Assembly (NCBI RefSeq): GCF_019443745.1
Contig: NZ_CP050948.1
Location: forward strand, 2,170,001-2,234,000
Source: Iamia sp. SCSIO 61187
Lineage (GTDB): Bacteria > Actinomycetota > Acidimicrobiia > Acidimicrobiales > Iamiaceae
Length of the DNA stretch: 64,000 nucleotides
Reading direction: 5' to 3'
In this document: positions 1 to 9,167 of the stretch, in pieces
How positions within the stretch are numbered: position 1 is the first letter of the stretch
How the letters are laid out: each line of letters begins with the position of its first letter
The notes under the pieces: generated by a model
Told to the model about the DNA's origin: nothing
What the model saw: only the letters and a program-made list of their open reading frames with translations
Databases searched by the model: none
Program-made: the position numbers and the translations under genes

Positions 1-2
1 GC

Positions 3-218
3 GACACGCTGGCTGTCGAGCGCGAGCGCGACCTGGCCCTGTCCGCCCAGGCCCGCCAGGCGGTCGAGGAGATCGACCACGCCCTGGCCAAGTTCGACCT
101 CGGCACCTACGGCATCTGCGAGGTGTCCGGCGAGCCGATCCCGACCGAGCGGCTCGAAGCCATCCCCTGGGCCCGCGAGAAGGTCGAGTACAAGGTCGGG
201 GGGCTGGGCCGTCGCTGA
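3..218 (+). CDS. DksA/TraR-like protein, C-terminal part (5' truncated by window edge)
   Basis: The open frame enters from the left edge and ends at TGA 216-218, giving 71 residues. It shows the typical DksA/TraR C-terminal pattern: a helix (ARQAVEEIDHALAKFDLGTYG) running into ICEVSGEPIPTERLEAIPWA. In classical members this module is a four-cysteine zinc finger; here only the first cysteine remains, so zinc binding is probably lost. The family acts on RNA polymerase or has unknown envelope-linked roles. The gene lies just upstream of lspA, a common actinobacterial arrangement. A paralogue lies at 41351-41668. The N-terminus is outside the window. Confidence 0.8.
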   Translation, partial: DTLAVERERDLALSAQARQAVEEIDHALAKFDLGTYGICEVSGEPIPTERLEAIPWAREKVEYKVGGLGRR

Positions 219-228
219 GCCAGGCCCG

Positions 229-819
229 ATGAGGGCGGAGGACGAGGCCCCCGCGCCCGCCCGGCCCCGGCGCGCCCGGCGGCCGCACGTGGCGCGCGCC
301 CCGTTGGTCGCCGCCGTCGGCGTGGGGCTCCTCGTCGTCGACCAGCTGTCCAAGCACTGGGCCCTCAACCGGCTGTCCGACGGCCGCGTGGTGGAGGTGG
401 TGGGCTCCCTCCAGCTCCTCCTCACCTGGAACACGGGGGCGTCGTTCAGCATCGGGTCCGACCTCGAGCTGGGGCCCTACATCGCCCTCCTGGCCCTCGT
501 CGTCGTGGCGTGGCTCCTCTGGTCGGGGCACAGCGCCACCCGGCTCGGCGCGGTGGCGGCGGGCATGGTCACCGGCGGCGCCCTCGGCAACCTGGTCGAC
601 CGCGCCCTGCGCAGCGGCCCGGCGGGCGCCGAGGCCGGCTTCCTGGGCGGCGCGGTCGTCGACTTCATCGACCTCCAGTGGTGGCCGATCTTCAACGTGG
701 CCGACGTCGGTGTGGTCGGCGGCGCCCTCCTCCTGGTGCTCGCCTCCGTCATCCACGGCGACCCCCACGACCAGCGCGCCGCCCGCGGCGACGGACCGGA
801 CGGGGCGGGCGGGTCGTGA
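229..819 (+). CDS. lspA: Lipoprotein signal peptidase (signal peptidase II)
   Basis: This 196-residue integral membrane aspartic protease cleaves the signal peptide of prolipoproteins after lipidation of the +1 cysteine. After a basic cytoplasmic N-terminus (residues 1-24) come about four hydrophobic segments. The family motifs are present: VVDQLSKHWA (37-46), NTGASFS (68-74), GNLVDRA with the first catalytic Asp at about 124, and FNVADVGVVGG with the second at about 159. It is slightly longer than the E. coli enzyme (164 residues) because of the N-terminal extension. Its stop overlaps the GTG start of the downstream pseudouridine synthase, so the two are translationally coupled. Confidence 0.95.
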   Translation: MRAEDEAPAPARPRRARRPHVARAPLVAAVGVGLLVVDQLSKHWALNRLSDGRVVEVVGSLQLLLTWNTGASFSIGSDLELGPYIALLALVVVAWLLWSGHSATRLGAVAAGMVTGGALGNLVDRALRSGPAGAEAGFLGGAVVDFIDLQWWPIFNVADVGVVGGALLLVLASVIHGDPHDQRAARGDGPDGAGGS

Positions 820-1754
820 GCACCCGCGCCGAGGTGGTGCCTCCCGCCCTCGGGGGCCAGCGGATCGACCGGGTCGTGGCCCTGGTGGCCGACGTGTCGC
901 GGGCCGAGGCGGCCGCCCTCGTGGTCGGGGGCTCGGTGCGCATCGACGACCAGCCGGTCACCAAGGTGTCCGAGCGCGTCGCCGAGGGGAGCACCGTCGA
1001 GGTCGACGTCGACGACGCCGTCGTCGACACCGCACCCGGGCCCGACCCGGCGGTCGAGGTGCGCACGGTGCTGGTCGACGACGAGGTCATCGTGGTCGAC
1101 AAGCAGCCCGACCTCGTCGTCCACCCCGGCGCCGGCCACTCGTCGGGGACGCTCGTCGGCGGGCTCCTGGCCCGGTTCCCCGAGCTGGCCGGCGTGGGGG
1201 ACCCGGAGCGACCCGGCATCGTCCACCGCCTCGACCGCGACACCTCGGGCCTGCTCGTCGTGGCCCGGACGCCCCGCGCCTACGAGAGCCTGGTGGCCCA
1301 GCTGAGCGCCCGCACCGTCGAGCGCCGGTACCTCGCCCTGGTCGCCGGGCACCCCGACCCCGCCCGGGGGCTGGTCGACGCGCCCCTCGGCCGGTCGCCC
1401 CGCCAGCCCACCCTGATGGCCGTCCGGGCCGACGGCAAGGAGGCGCGGACCCGCTACCAGGTGCTCGAGCGGTTCGCCGACCCCAGCCCGGTGGCCCTGG
1501 TCGAGTGCCGCCTGGAGACGGGGCGGACGCACCAGATCCGGGTCCACATGCGGGCCATCGAGCACCCGATCGTCGGCGACCCCCGCTACGGGGGCGGTCG
1601 GACCCGGGTGACGTGCCCGCGCCCGTTCCTGCACGCCGCCGACCTGGCCTTCCTGCACCCGGCGACGGGGGAGCGGGTGGCGGTGACCTCACCCCTCCCG
1701 ACGGACCTCCGCTCCGTGCTCGAGGGCCTGCGGAGCGTGGCGTCGGGGGGCTGA
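816..1754 (+). CDS. RluD-family 23S rRNA pseudouridine synthase
   Basis: The 312-residue product starts at GTG 816, overlapping the lspA stop by 4 bp (GTGA). An N-terminal S4 RNA-binding domain (about residues 10-65, QRIDRVVALVADVSRAEAAAL) precedes the RsuA/RluA catalytic domain. The signature HRLDRDTSGLLVVART (138-153) contains the catalytic Asp140, and GRTHQIRVHM occurs near residue 240. The enzyme isomerises uridines, by analogy in 23S rRNA helix 69, although the exact target cannot be read from sequence. The lspA-rluD adjacency is widespread in bacteria. Confidence 0.92.
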   Translation: MSTRAEVVPPALGGQRIDRVVALVADVSRAEAAALVVGGSVRIDDQPVTKVSERVAEGSTVEVDVDDAVVDTAPGPDPAVEVRTVLVDDEVIVVDKQPDLVVHPGAGHSSGTLVGGLLARFPELAGVGDPERPGIVHRLDRDTSGLLVVARTPRAYESLVAQLSARTVERRYLALVAGHPDPARGLVDAPLGRSPRQPTLMAVRADGKEARTRYQVLERFADPSPVALVECRLETGRTHQIRVHMRAIEHPIVGDPRYGGGRTRVTCPRPFLHAADLAFLHPATGERVAVTSPLPTDLRSVLEGLRSVASGG

Positions 1755-1783
1755 TCGGCCCCCGACCGCCGGTCCGCGCCGGT

Positions 1784-1801
1784 GGGGAGGTTTGCCTCCC
1801 C
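1784..1801 (+). terminator. Stem-loop after the RluD-type gene
   Basis: A perfect 7-bp stem GGGGAGG/CCTCCCC (1784-1790 and 1795-1801) with loop TTTG lies 30 bp after the stop codon. A second, partly exclusive hairpin CCCCC-GTCA-GGGGG overlaps its right arm. There is no U-tract, as is usual in GC-rich actinobacteria. It probably separates this operon from the sugar transporter operon. Confidence 0.5.
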
Positions 1802-1903
1802 CGTCAGGGGGAACCGTGGCACCCGTCGGCGTGACGCCCGCCACGTCGGTGGCGTCGCCGGCCCCGCCGCACCCGCCCCGGGCCGACCCCTCCGGAGCCC
1901 TCG

Positions 1904-3217
1904 TTGCCCGCACCCCCGCCCCGATCTCGTCGACCGCACGGCCGCCGCCTCCTCGCCGTCGTCGTGGCGGCCGGCCTGGCCGTGGCGGCCACCGCGTGCG
2001 GCGGCGGGGACGAGGGCGGCACGCCCGTCCTCAAGTGGTACGCCCGCGACGAGGCCGGCGGCATCTTCGGGGCCGCCATCGAGGACTGCAACGCCGCCGC
2101 CGAGGGCCGCTACCGGATCGAGCTCCAGGCCCTGCCGTCCAACGCCGACGAGCAGCGCGAGCAGCTGGTGCGCCGCCTGGCCGCCGGGGACTCCGACATC
2201 GACCTGATGAACATGGACGTCATCTGGACCGCCGAGTTCGCCAACGCCGAGTGGATCCTCCCGTGGCCCGAGGACCAGGTCGAGGAGGCGACCGAGGGGC
2301 GGCTCGACATCGCCGTCGAGAGCGCGACCTACGAGGACACGCTGTACGGGATCCCGCTCAACACCAACGCCCAGCTGCTCTGGTACCGCACCGACCTCAC
2401 CGAGGAGCCGCCGGCGACGTGGGACGAGATGCTCGCCGCCGCCGACGAGCTCGAGCAGGAGGGCAAGCCCCACGTCATCTGGGAGCAGGGCCAGCGCTAC
2501 GAGGGCCTCGTGGTCTGGTTCGCCTCGCTCCTGGCGTCGGCCGGTGGGGCCATCTTGAACGAGGAGGGCACCGAGGTCAGCCTGGACGACGGGCCCACCC
2601 GCCGGGCCCTCGAGGTGCTGTCGGAGTTCGCCCGCTCGTCGCACGCCCCGCCCGCGCTGGCCACCGCCCAGGAGGACCAGGGCCGCCAGGGGTGGGAGTC
2701 GGGCAGCGCCGCGTTCATGGTGAACTACGGGTTCGTCTGGCCCAGCGCCAACGAGCTGGCGCCCGACATCGCCGAGAAGATGGCGTGGGCGCCGTTCCCC
2801 TCCGTCGAGCCCGACGTCGACTCCACCGTCGTGGCCGGTGGGTTCAACATCGGCATCGGCGCCTACGGCGACCACCCCGACCTCGCCGTCGAGGCCGCCA
2901 CCTGCCTGGCCAACGAGGAGAACCAGACCCGCAACGCTCAGGACGCCGGGCTGCTGCCCGTCACCGAGGCCCTCTACGACGACCCCGAGGTCACCGAGGC
3001 CGAGAACGACGCCGGCATCAAGCTCTTCCCCTACGCCGCCGAGATGAAGGAGGCCCTCGACCGGGCCACCCTCCGGCCCCGCACGCCGTTCTACAACGAC
3101 GTCTCGCTGGCGATCATCAGCATCTTGCACCCTGCGTCCGACATCGATCCGGAGGCCGACGTGGACAGGCTGCGCGAGGCCATCGAACAGGCCCTGGAGG
3201 GGGAGGGGCTCTTGTGA
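1904..3217 (+). CDS. LpqY-like sugar (trehalose-type) ABC transporter substrate-binding lipoprotein
   Basis: The 437-residue extracytoplasmic solute-binding protein (family 1) begins at TTG 1904. A basic N-terminus and hydrophobic segment lead to a lipobox-like VAATAC, with the lipidated Cys at about 32. Its body closely follows the pattern I recall for mycobacterial LpqY: EQREQLVRRLAAGDSDIDLM, VIWTAEFANAEW, NTNAQLLWYRTDL, EGLVVWFASLL, and the C-terminal RPRTPFYNDVSLAI. LpqY binds trehalose for SugABC import. The gene order binding protein-permease-permease-ATPase also matches lpqY-sugA-sugB-sugC. The substrate is therefore probably trehalose or a related disaccharide, but this remains inferred. 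Confidence 0.85.
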   Translation: MPAPPPRSRRPHGRRLLAVVVAAGLAVAATACGGGDEGGTPVLKWYARDEAGGIFGAAIEDCNAAAEGRYRIELQALPSNADEQREQLVRRLAAGDSDIDLMNMDVIWTAEFANAEWILPWPEDQVEEATEGRLDIAVESATYEDTLYGIPLNTNAQLLWYRTDLTEEPPATWDEMLAAADELEQEGKPHVIWEQGQRYEGLVVWFASLLASAGGAILNEEGTEVSLDDGPTRRALEVLSEFARSSHAPPALATAQEDQGRQGWESGSAAFMVNYGFVWPSANELAPDIAEKMAWAPFPSVEPDVDSTVVAGGFNIGIGAYGDHPDLAVEAATCLANEENQTRNAQDAGLLPVTEALYDDPEVTEAENDAGIKLFPYAAEMKEALDRATLRPRTPFYNDVSLAIISILHPASDIDPEADVDRLREAIEQALEGEGLL

Positions 3218-3263
3218 CCGGCACCCACCAGGCCGTCCCGCCCGTCGGCGCGGAGGAGGAGCG

Positions 3264-4199
3264 GTGACGGCGACGACGCCCACGGCGGCCACCGCGGCCC
3301 GGGCGGGGATGGCGAAGAAGGGGACCTCCGCCCGGGCCCGGTCGGAGCGGAAGCTGGGCTGGATGCTCTGCGCCCCGGCCGTGTTCGTGATGCTGCTGGT
3401 GACCGCGTACCCGATCGCCTACGCCGTCTGGCTCTCGATGCAACGCTACGACCTGCGCTTCCCCGAGGAGCGCGGGTTCGTCGGCGTCGACAACTACGAG
3501 GCCGTGCTGGGGAACTCCCTGTGGTGGCGGGACCTGGCCAACACGGCGATCATCATGGTCATCTCGGTGGCGATCGAGCTGCTGCTCGGCTTCGCCCTGG
3601 CCTTCGTGATGCACCGGGCCCTCTTCGGGCGGGGGCTGGTGCGCTCGTCGATCCTCGTCCCCTACGGGATCATCACCGTCGTGGCCGCCTTCGCCTGGCG
3701 GTTCGCCTTCGACCCCACCACCGGCTTCGTCAACGGCATCACCGGGCTGGAGAACAGCTGGTTCACCGAGACGTGGAGCTCCTACCTGGTCATCATCCTC
3801 GCCGAGGTCTGGAAGACGACCCCGTTCATGTCGCTCCTGCTGCTGGCCGGGTTCACCCTGGTGCCGGACGACGCCGTCAAGGCGGCGCGGGTCGACGGTG
3901 CCTCGGCGTCGTACCGCCTGCGCAAGGTGATCATCCCGCTGATGAAGCCGGCGATCCTGGTGGCGCTGCTGTTCCGCACCATGGACGCCTTCCGGATCTT
4001 CGACTCGGTGTTCGTCATGACCCGGGGCGCCCAGGGCACCGAGAACGTGTCGATCCTCGGATACAAGACGCTCGTCAGCCGGCTGAACCTGGGGCTGGGG
4101 TCCGCCGTCTCGGTCCTGATCTTCGCCTGCGTGCTGATCATCGCCTTCCTGTTCGTCAAGGGCTTCGGCGCCAACCTGTCCCAGCAGAGGGGTGAGTAG
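3264..4199 (+). CDS. SugA-like ABC transporter permease
   Basis: The 311-residue inner-membrane permease starts at GTG 3264, with a strong GGAGGAG ribosome site 5-12 bp upstream. After a basic N-terminal tail come six predicted transmembrane segments, beginning with [26 protein letters not shown]. The cytoplasmic EAA loop that docks on the ATPase is [20 protein letters not shown]. It is the MalF/SugA-type subunit of the importer and pairs with the permease at 4259-5128. The spacer from the binding-protein gene is 46 bp. Confidence 0.93.
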   Translation: MTATTPTAATAARAGMAKKGTSARARSERKLGWMLCAPAVFVMLLVTAYPIAYAVWLSMQRYDLRFPEERGFVGVDNYEAVLGNSLWWRDLANTAIIMVISVAIELLLGFALAFVMHRALFGRGLVRSSILVPYGIITVVAAFAWRFAFDPTTGFVNGITGLENSWFTETWSSYLVIILAEVWKTTPFMSLLLLAGFTLVPDDAVKAARVDGASASYRLRKVIIPLMKPAILVALLFRTMDAFRIFDSVFVMTRGAQGTENVSILGYKTLVSRLNLGLGSAVSVLIFACVLIIAFLFVKGFGANLSQQRGE

Positions 4200-4259
4200 A
4201 TGAAGGACGAGTCTGCGAAGCCGACCCGCTCAGGGCGGCGGGCGGGGTCGGAGGACTGA
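4200..4259 (+). other. Tiny 19-codon open frame bridging the two permease genes
   Basis: An ATG directly abuts the TAG stop of the upstream permease and opens a 19-residue frame. Its TGA overlaps the ATG of the next permease (ATGA at 4256-4260 region). The peptide is basic and has no recognisable motif. The arrangement would let ribosomes travel across the gap and couple translation of the two permeases. It may equally be chance, or a relic of an N-terminal extension. No independent evidence for expression. Confidence 0.25.
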
Positions 4260-5128
4260 TGGCGGCGCCCGGCTCGAGGGAGGCCAAGGACAAGGTGTTC
4301 TGGGGCTTCGGCATCCTGCTCGTCATCTTCTACGCCCTGCTGCCGGTGGCCTGGATCGTCTCGCTGTCGCTCAAACCGGCCGAGGAGGTGGCCACCGAGG
4401 GCGAGGGGTTCCTGGGCGGGTTCTTCCCCAAGGACCCCACCCTCGAGAACTACACCGGAGCGGGCGGCGTGCTCAAGGACGAGCAGTTCCAGGCCGCCCT
4501 GCGCAACTCGATCGGCATCGCCCTCATCGCCACCCTGCTGGCTGTGGTCCTCGCCACCTTCGCCGCCTACGCCATCGTCCGGCTCGACTTCCCGGGCAAG
4601 GCGCTGGTCATGTCGGGGGCGCTGGCCATCGCCATGTTCCCGCAGATCTCGGTGATCGGCCCGCTGTTCAACATGTGGCGCGACCTCGGCCTGTTCGACA
4701 CCTGGCCGGGGCTGATCATCCCCTACATGACCTTCACCCTCCCGCTGGCCATCTGGACCCTGTCGGCGTTCTTCCGGGAGATCCCCTGGGACCTCGACAA
4801 GGCGGCCCGCATCGACGGGGCCAGCCCCTTCCAGGCCTTCCGCAAGGTCATCGCCCCACTGGCGGCGCCGGGCATGTTCACCTCGGCGATCCTCGTGTTC
4901 ATCTTCGCCTGGAACGACTTCCTCTTCGCCACGTCGCTGACCTCGACCAACCGGGCCCGGACCGTGCCCGCCGCCATCACCTTCTTCACCGGCTCGTCGC
5001 AGTTCACGTTCCCGACCGGGCAGATCGCCGCCGCCTCGGTCCTCGTCACCGTCCCCATCATCGTGATGGTCCTCATCTTCCAGCGCCGCATCGTGTCCGG
5101 GCTCACGTCCGGCGCGGTGAAGGGCTAG
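4259..5128 (+). CDS. SugB-like ABC transporter permease
   Basis: The 289-residue MalG/SugB-type permease begins at ATG 4259. The first transmembrane segment is at residues 14-36 ([20 protein letters not shown]), and five more follow. The EAA loop is [21 protein letters not shown], with the canonical DGA...F...PL spacing. With the upstream permease it forms the heterodimeric channel of the sugar importer. It is separated from the ATPase gene by only 19 bp. Confidence 0.93.
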   Translation: MAAPGSREAKDKVFWGFGILLVIFYALLPVAWIVSLSLKPAEEVATEGEGFLGGFFPKDPTLENYTGAGGVLKDEQFQAALRNSIGIALIATLLAVVLATFAAYAIVRLDFPGKALVMSGALAIAMFPQISVIGPLFNMWRDLGLFDTWPGLIIPYMTFTLPLAIWTLSAFFREIPWDLDKAARIDGASPFQAFRKVIAPLAAPGMFTSAILVFIFAWNDFLFATSLTSTNRARTVPAAITFFTGSSQFTFPTGQIAAASVLVTVPIIVMVLIFQRRIVSGLTSGAVKG

Positions 5129-5147
5129 CCCCAGGAGGCACGCACCC

Positions 5148-6377
<1,230 letters not shown>

Positions 6378-6389
6378 CCCGGCGCGGCC

Positions 6390-6414
6390 ACGGACGGTGC
6401 CAGGCACCATCCGT
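6390..6414. repeat. 25-bp palindromic element, family A (core GGTGCCAGGCACC)
   Basis: Two 12-bp arms (ACGGACGGTGCC / GGCACCATCCGT) surround a single A, with one mismatch between the arms. It lies between the convergent 3' ends of the importer ATPase and the Rrf2-type gene, so it may end transcription in both directions. The same core recurs at 54109-54133 and, split by an insertion sequence, at 52071-52085 plus 53028-53042. Confidence 0.8.
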
Positions 6415-6425
6415 GCGACGGCCGG

Positions 6426-6878
6426 CTACGTCGCCGGCTCGGGCCAGGGGGCGTTGCCGGCGGTGATGGCGGCGATGTCGGCGAGGGTCCGGGCCTCGAG
6501 GAGGGTGCGCATCTGGCGCCCGGCGTCGGCCCACACCGCGAGCAGGACGCACTGGCCCTCGTGGTCGCAGGCCCCGTTCTGGTGGGGCTCGCCGAAGTCG
6601 CCCACCACGATGGGGCCATCGACGGCCGACACGATCTGGGCCAGGGTGATCTCGGCCGGCTCCCGGGCCAGCACGTAGCCGCCGCCCACGCCGCGCTTGG
6701 AGCGGACCAGGCCGGCGCCCTTGAGGGCGAGGAGGATCTGCTCGAGGTAGGGCTGGGGCAGGCCGGTGCGCTCGGCGATGTCGCGCACCGAGGTCGGCGC
6801 CTCCTCCGGGTGGAGCGTGAGCGACAGCAGCGCCCGACAGGCGTAGTCACCGCGCGTCGACACCTTCACGCCGGCCAT
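6426..6878 (-). CDS. Rrf2-family transcriptional regulator
   Basis: The 150-residue protein has an N-terminal winged helix (VKVSTRGDYACRALLSLTLH, IAERTGLPQPYLEQILLALKGAGLVRSKRGVGGGYVLAR) typical of Rrf2/IscR/NsrR regulators. These often sense redox state or nitric oxide through a [2Fe-2S] cluster. The cluster loop GACDHEGQCVL keeps two cysteines at the IscR spacing (C-x5-C), but the third expected position holds a tryptophan. Cluster ligation, if any, must therefore differ. It is transcribed away from the 34-bp repeat array and the phosphodiesterase gene. Its regulon cannot be deduced here. Confidence 0.9.
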   Translation of the reverse strand: MAGVKVSTRGDYACRALLSLTLHPEEAPTSVRDIAERTGLPQPYLEQILLALKGAGLVRSKRGVGGGYVLAREPAEITLAQIVSAVDGPIVVGDFGEPHQNGACDHEGQCVLLAVWADAGRQMRTLLEARTLADIAAITAGNAPWPEPAT

Positions 6879-6933
6879 CGTACGGGTCCAACCCCCGACG
6901 CGGGGCCGGGGCCACCGGACCCCGTGCGGGCCC

Positions 6934-7240
6934 GGCCGGCGAGGCGTGGTCGAGTGGTCCGACGGGTGGCCGGCGAGGCGTGGTCGAGTGGTCCGACGGG
7001 TGGCCGGCGAGGCGTGGTCGAGTGGTCCGACGGGTGGCCGGCGAGGCGTGGTCGAGTGGTCCGACGGGTGGCCGGCGAGGCGTGGTCGAGTGGTCCGACG
7101 GGTGGCCGGCGAGGCGTGGTCGAGTGGTCCGACGGGTGGCCGGCGAGGCGTGGTCGAGTGGTCCGACGGGTGGCCGGCGAGGCGTGGTCGAGTGGTCCGA
7201 CGGGTGGCCGGCGAGGCGTGGCCGAGTGGCCCAACGGGAT
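6934..7240. repeat. 34-bp tandem repeat array, eight identical copies plus one diverged copy
   Basis: Units begin at 6934, 6968, 7002, 7036, 7070, 7104, 7138 and 7172 and are identical to each other. A ninth at 7206 has several substitutions and one added base. The unit starts GGCCGGCGAGGCGTGGTCGA. Because 34 is not a multiple of three and open frames run through all phases, it is not coding. It fills most of the 413-bp gap between the divergent Rrf2 gene and the phosphodiesterase gene and ends right at a TAGGGT -10-like hexamer. There are no spacers, so it is not a CRISPR. The GTGGCCGAGTGG stretch of the last unit resembles a tRNA-Ser/Leu D-arm. Confidence 0.95.
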
Positions 7241-7245
7241 AGGGT
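7240..7245 (+). promoter_or_regulatory. Putative -10 hexamer (TAGGGT) of the phosphodiesterase gene
   Basis: TAGGGT lies at the end of the last degenerate repeat unit, 46 nt before the GTG start at 7292. A GGAAGGGG ribosome site lies just upstream of that start. No convincing -35 is seen because the upstream sequence is repeat array. Confidence 0.4.
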
Positions 7246-7291
7246 CACGCCGCTCCCGGCTCCGTCCGGGCCGACGGAAGGGGTCCACGCC

Positions 7292-8392
7292 GTGGGTGAC
7301 CATCCTCTGATCCCGGACTACGGCGGCGCGTGCATCGCCAGCCTGGTGCCGGCCCTGCTCGAGCCGGGACCGACCACGCCCCCGTGGCTGCCGGCCGCCG
7401 CCGTCGAGGCCGACCAGGTCGTGCTCCTCGTCCTCGACGGGCTGGGGTGGGAGCAGCTCCAGGACCGCCGCCACCTCGCCCCCACGCTGACCGCCATGGC
7501 CGGCGGGGCGATCACCACGGTGTCACCGTCGACCACGGCCACCGCCCTGACGTCCATCGCCACCGGCCTCACGCCGGGCGAGCACGGCGTCGTCGGCTAC
7601 CGGGTGGCGGTCGAGGGCGAGGTCCTCAACATCCTCCGGTGGTCGACCGCCCAGGGCGACGCCCGCCGCCAGATCGATCCGGAGCAGTTCCAGTCCCACC
7701 CCGCCTTCGCCGCCCACCGGCCGGCGGTGGTCACCAAGGCCGAGTTCGCCTCGTCCGGGTTCAGCGGCGCCCACCTCTGCCAGGTGCGGTTCAACGGCTA
7801 CCGGGTGCCGTCCACGATGGTCACCGAGGTCGGGCGGCTGCTGCGCGGGGGCGAGCCGTTCGTGTACGCGTACTACGACGGGGTCGACAAGGTCGCCCAC
7901 GAGTACGGGCTGGGGGAGCACTACGACGCCGAGGTCGCCTTCGCCGACCGGCTGGTGGCCGACGTCATGGCCGTCCTGCCCCCCGGGGCCGCCGTGGTGG
8001 TGACGGCCGACCACGGGCAGGTCCACGTCGGGGACAACGTCGTGAAGCTGCACCGCGACCTGGTGCCGCACATCGCCCTCCAGTCGGGAGAGGGGCGCTT
8101 CCGCTGGTTGCACGCCCGCTCCGGTCGGGCCGCGGCGCTGCACGAGGCGGCCACCGCCCACCACGGCGGCGACGCCTGGGTGGTCACGCGGGACGAGACC
8201 ATCGAGCAGGGCTGGTGGGGCCCCGTCGTCACCGACGCCGCCCGGTCCCGGCTGGGCGACGTGGCCCTCGTCGCCCGCGAGCCGGTGTCGTTCCACGACG
8301 ACGCCGACTCGGGCCCGTTCGTGCTCATCGGCCGCCACGGCTCGCTGACGCCCGCCGAGATGCTCGTCCCGTGCCTGGTGGGCTCGGCCTGA
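7292..8392 (+). CDS. Alkaline-phosphatase-superfamily nucleotide pyrophosphatase/phosphodiesterase
   Basis: The GTG 7292 start is chosen because it follows a GGAAGGGG ribosome site; frames reaching further upstream only read the repeat array. The 366-residue protein has the intact type I phosphodiesterase pattern: metal-binding Asp in VLLVLDGLGWEQL (about 44-56), the Ser/Thr nucleophile region SPSTTATALTSIATG, and the distal metal ligands in VVVTADHGQVHVG. Family members hydrolyse phosphodiester or pyrophosphate bonds. No signal peptide is evident, so it is probably cytoplasmic. It is a useful contrast to the two degenerate relatives at 32500 and 35603. Confidence 0.88.
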   Translation: MGDHPLIPDYGGACIASLVPALLEPGPTTPPWLPAAAVEADQVVLLVLDGLGWEQLQDRRHLAPTLTAMAGGAITTVSPSTTATALTSIATGLTPGEHGVVGYRVAVEGEVLNILRWSTAQGDARRQIDPEQFQSHPAFAAHRPAVVTKAEFASSGFSGAHLCQVRFNGYRVPSTMVTEVGRLLRGGEPFVYAYYDGVDKVAHEYGLGEHYDAEVAFADRLVADVMAVLPPGAAVVVTADHGQVHVGDNVVKLHRDLVPHIALQSGEGRFRWLHARSGRAAALHEAATAHHGGDAWVVTRDETIEQGWWGPVVTDAARSRLGDVALVAREPVSFHDDADSGPFVLIGRHGSLTPAEMLVPCLVGSA

Positions 8393-8445
8393 GGCCACCC
8401 ACCGGTCGGCGATCCGGTTGGCACCGGCGGGGCGGGGAGAGCCCG

Positions 8446-8451
8446 TACCCT
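8446..8451 (+). promoter_or_regulatory. Putative -10 hexamer (TACCCT) of bpa
   Basis: TACCCT lies 26 nt before the ATG of bpa, leaving room for the CGAGGAG ribosome site at about 8467-8473. No good -35 is found at 17 bp. Confidence 0.4.
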
Positions 8452-8477
8452 GGCCCCCCCAACGTCCGAGGAGATCG

Positions 8478-9020
8478 ATGAGCGACGCCGAGCCCACCCC
8501 CGCCGACGACAGCACCGTGCACGGTGAGCTGGTCGAGACGTCCGCCGACGGCGAGGAGCGTCGGGAGGCGGTCGAGGAGCCGGCCAAGCTCATGCGGATC
8601 GGCTCGATGATCAAGCAGCTCCTCGAGGAGGTCCGCAGCGCCGACCTCGACGAGGCCGCCCGCGTCCGCCTGCGGGAGATCTACGAGACGTCCCTCCACG
8701 AGCTGGGGTCGGCCCTGTCCGACGACCTCAAGGAGGAGCTCGACCGGGTCGCCATCCCGTTCGGTGACAACGGCGAGCCGCCGTCGGAGGCCGAGCTCCG
8801 GATCGCCCAGGCCCAGCTGGTCGGCTGGCTCGAGGGGCTCTTCCACGGCATCCAGGCCACCCTCTTCGCCCAGCAGATGGCGGCCCGGGCCCAGCTCGAG
8901 GACATGCGGCGCCAGCTCGGCCCCGGTGTGGGCGGCGGCCAGGGCGGGCCCAGCCCCAGCGGCGTCCCCGGTGGACGCCCGGGCACCCTGGGCGAGCCCG
9001 GGCCCGGGACCTACCTGTAG
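8478..9020 (+). CDS. bpa: Bacterial proteasome activator (Bpa/PafE)
   Basis: The 180-residue protein carries the DUF2587 helical core (about 38-150): KLMRIGSMIKQLLEEVRSADLDEAARVRL..., SLHELGSALSDDLKEEL, and ELRIAQAQLVGWLEGLFHGIQ. In Mycobacterium this family forms a dodecameric ring that opens the 20S proteasome without ATP, docking through a C-terminal GQYL tail. Here the last residues are GTYL, keeping the Tyr-Leu end needed to insert into the alpha-ring pockets. A Gly/Pro-rich linker precedes the tail. The presence of this gene implies proteasome genes elsewhere in the genome; none are in the window. Confidence 0.9.
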   Translation: MSDAEPTPADDSTVHGELVETSADGEERREAVEEPAKLMRIGSMIKQLLEEVRSADLDEAARVRLREIYETSLHELGSALSDDLKEELDRVAIPFGDNGEPPSEAELRIAQAQLVGWLEGLFHGIQATLFAQQMAARAQLEDMRRQLGPGVGGGQGGPSPSGVPGGRPGTLGEPGPGTYL

Positions 9021-9097
9021 GAGGCGCCCGTCGCCCGGCCGCCGGTGCGGTCGGGCGGGGGCGCGTGGTACCGTCCCAAACCACAGCGATGTGATTC

Positions 9098-9139
9098 GTC
9101 CACAGCCTGTGGACGGGTCCTGTGGACGGCGCTGTGGAC
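9098..9139 (+). promoter_or_regulatory. Cluster of four DnaA-box-like heptamers upstream of dnaE
   Basis: GTCCACA at 9098-9104 and TGTGGAC at 9108-9114, 9121-9127 and 9133-9139 form an array with 12-13 bp spacing among the last three. The first two are inverted. They match the TGTGGA(C/T) half of actinobacterial DnaA boxes (TTGTCCACA). The last ends 28 bp before the dnaE GTG. This suggests DnaA-responsive control of the replicative polymerase gene, although other palindrome-binding factors are possible. Confidence 0.55.
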
Positions 9140-9167
9140 CAGGCGACACCGGTCCCGAGGAGGCCCC

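Noticed and set aside
6934-7240. Possible CRISPR array
   Set aside because: The 34-bp units are strictly contiguous with no spacers between them, and no cas genes are nearby.
7206-7290. Possible tRNA gene at the last repeat unit
   Set aside because: Only a D-arm-like stretch is seen. No matching acceptor 3' strand, anticodon arm or GTTCGA T-loop follows.
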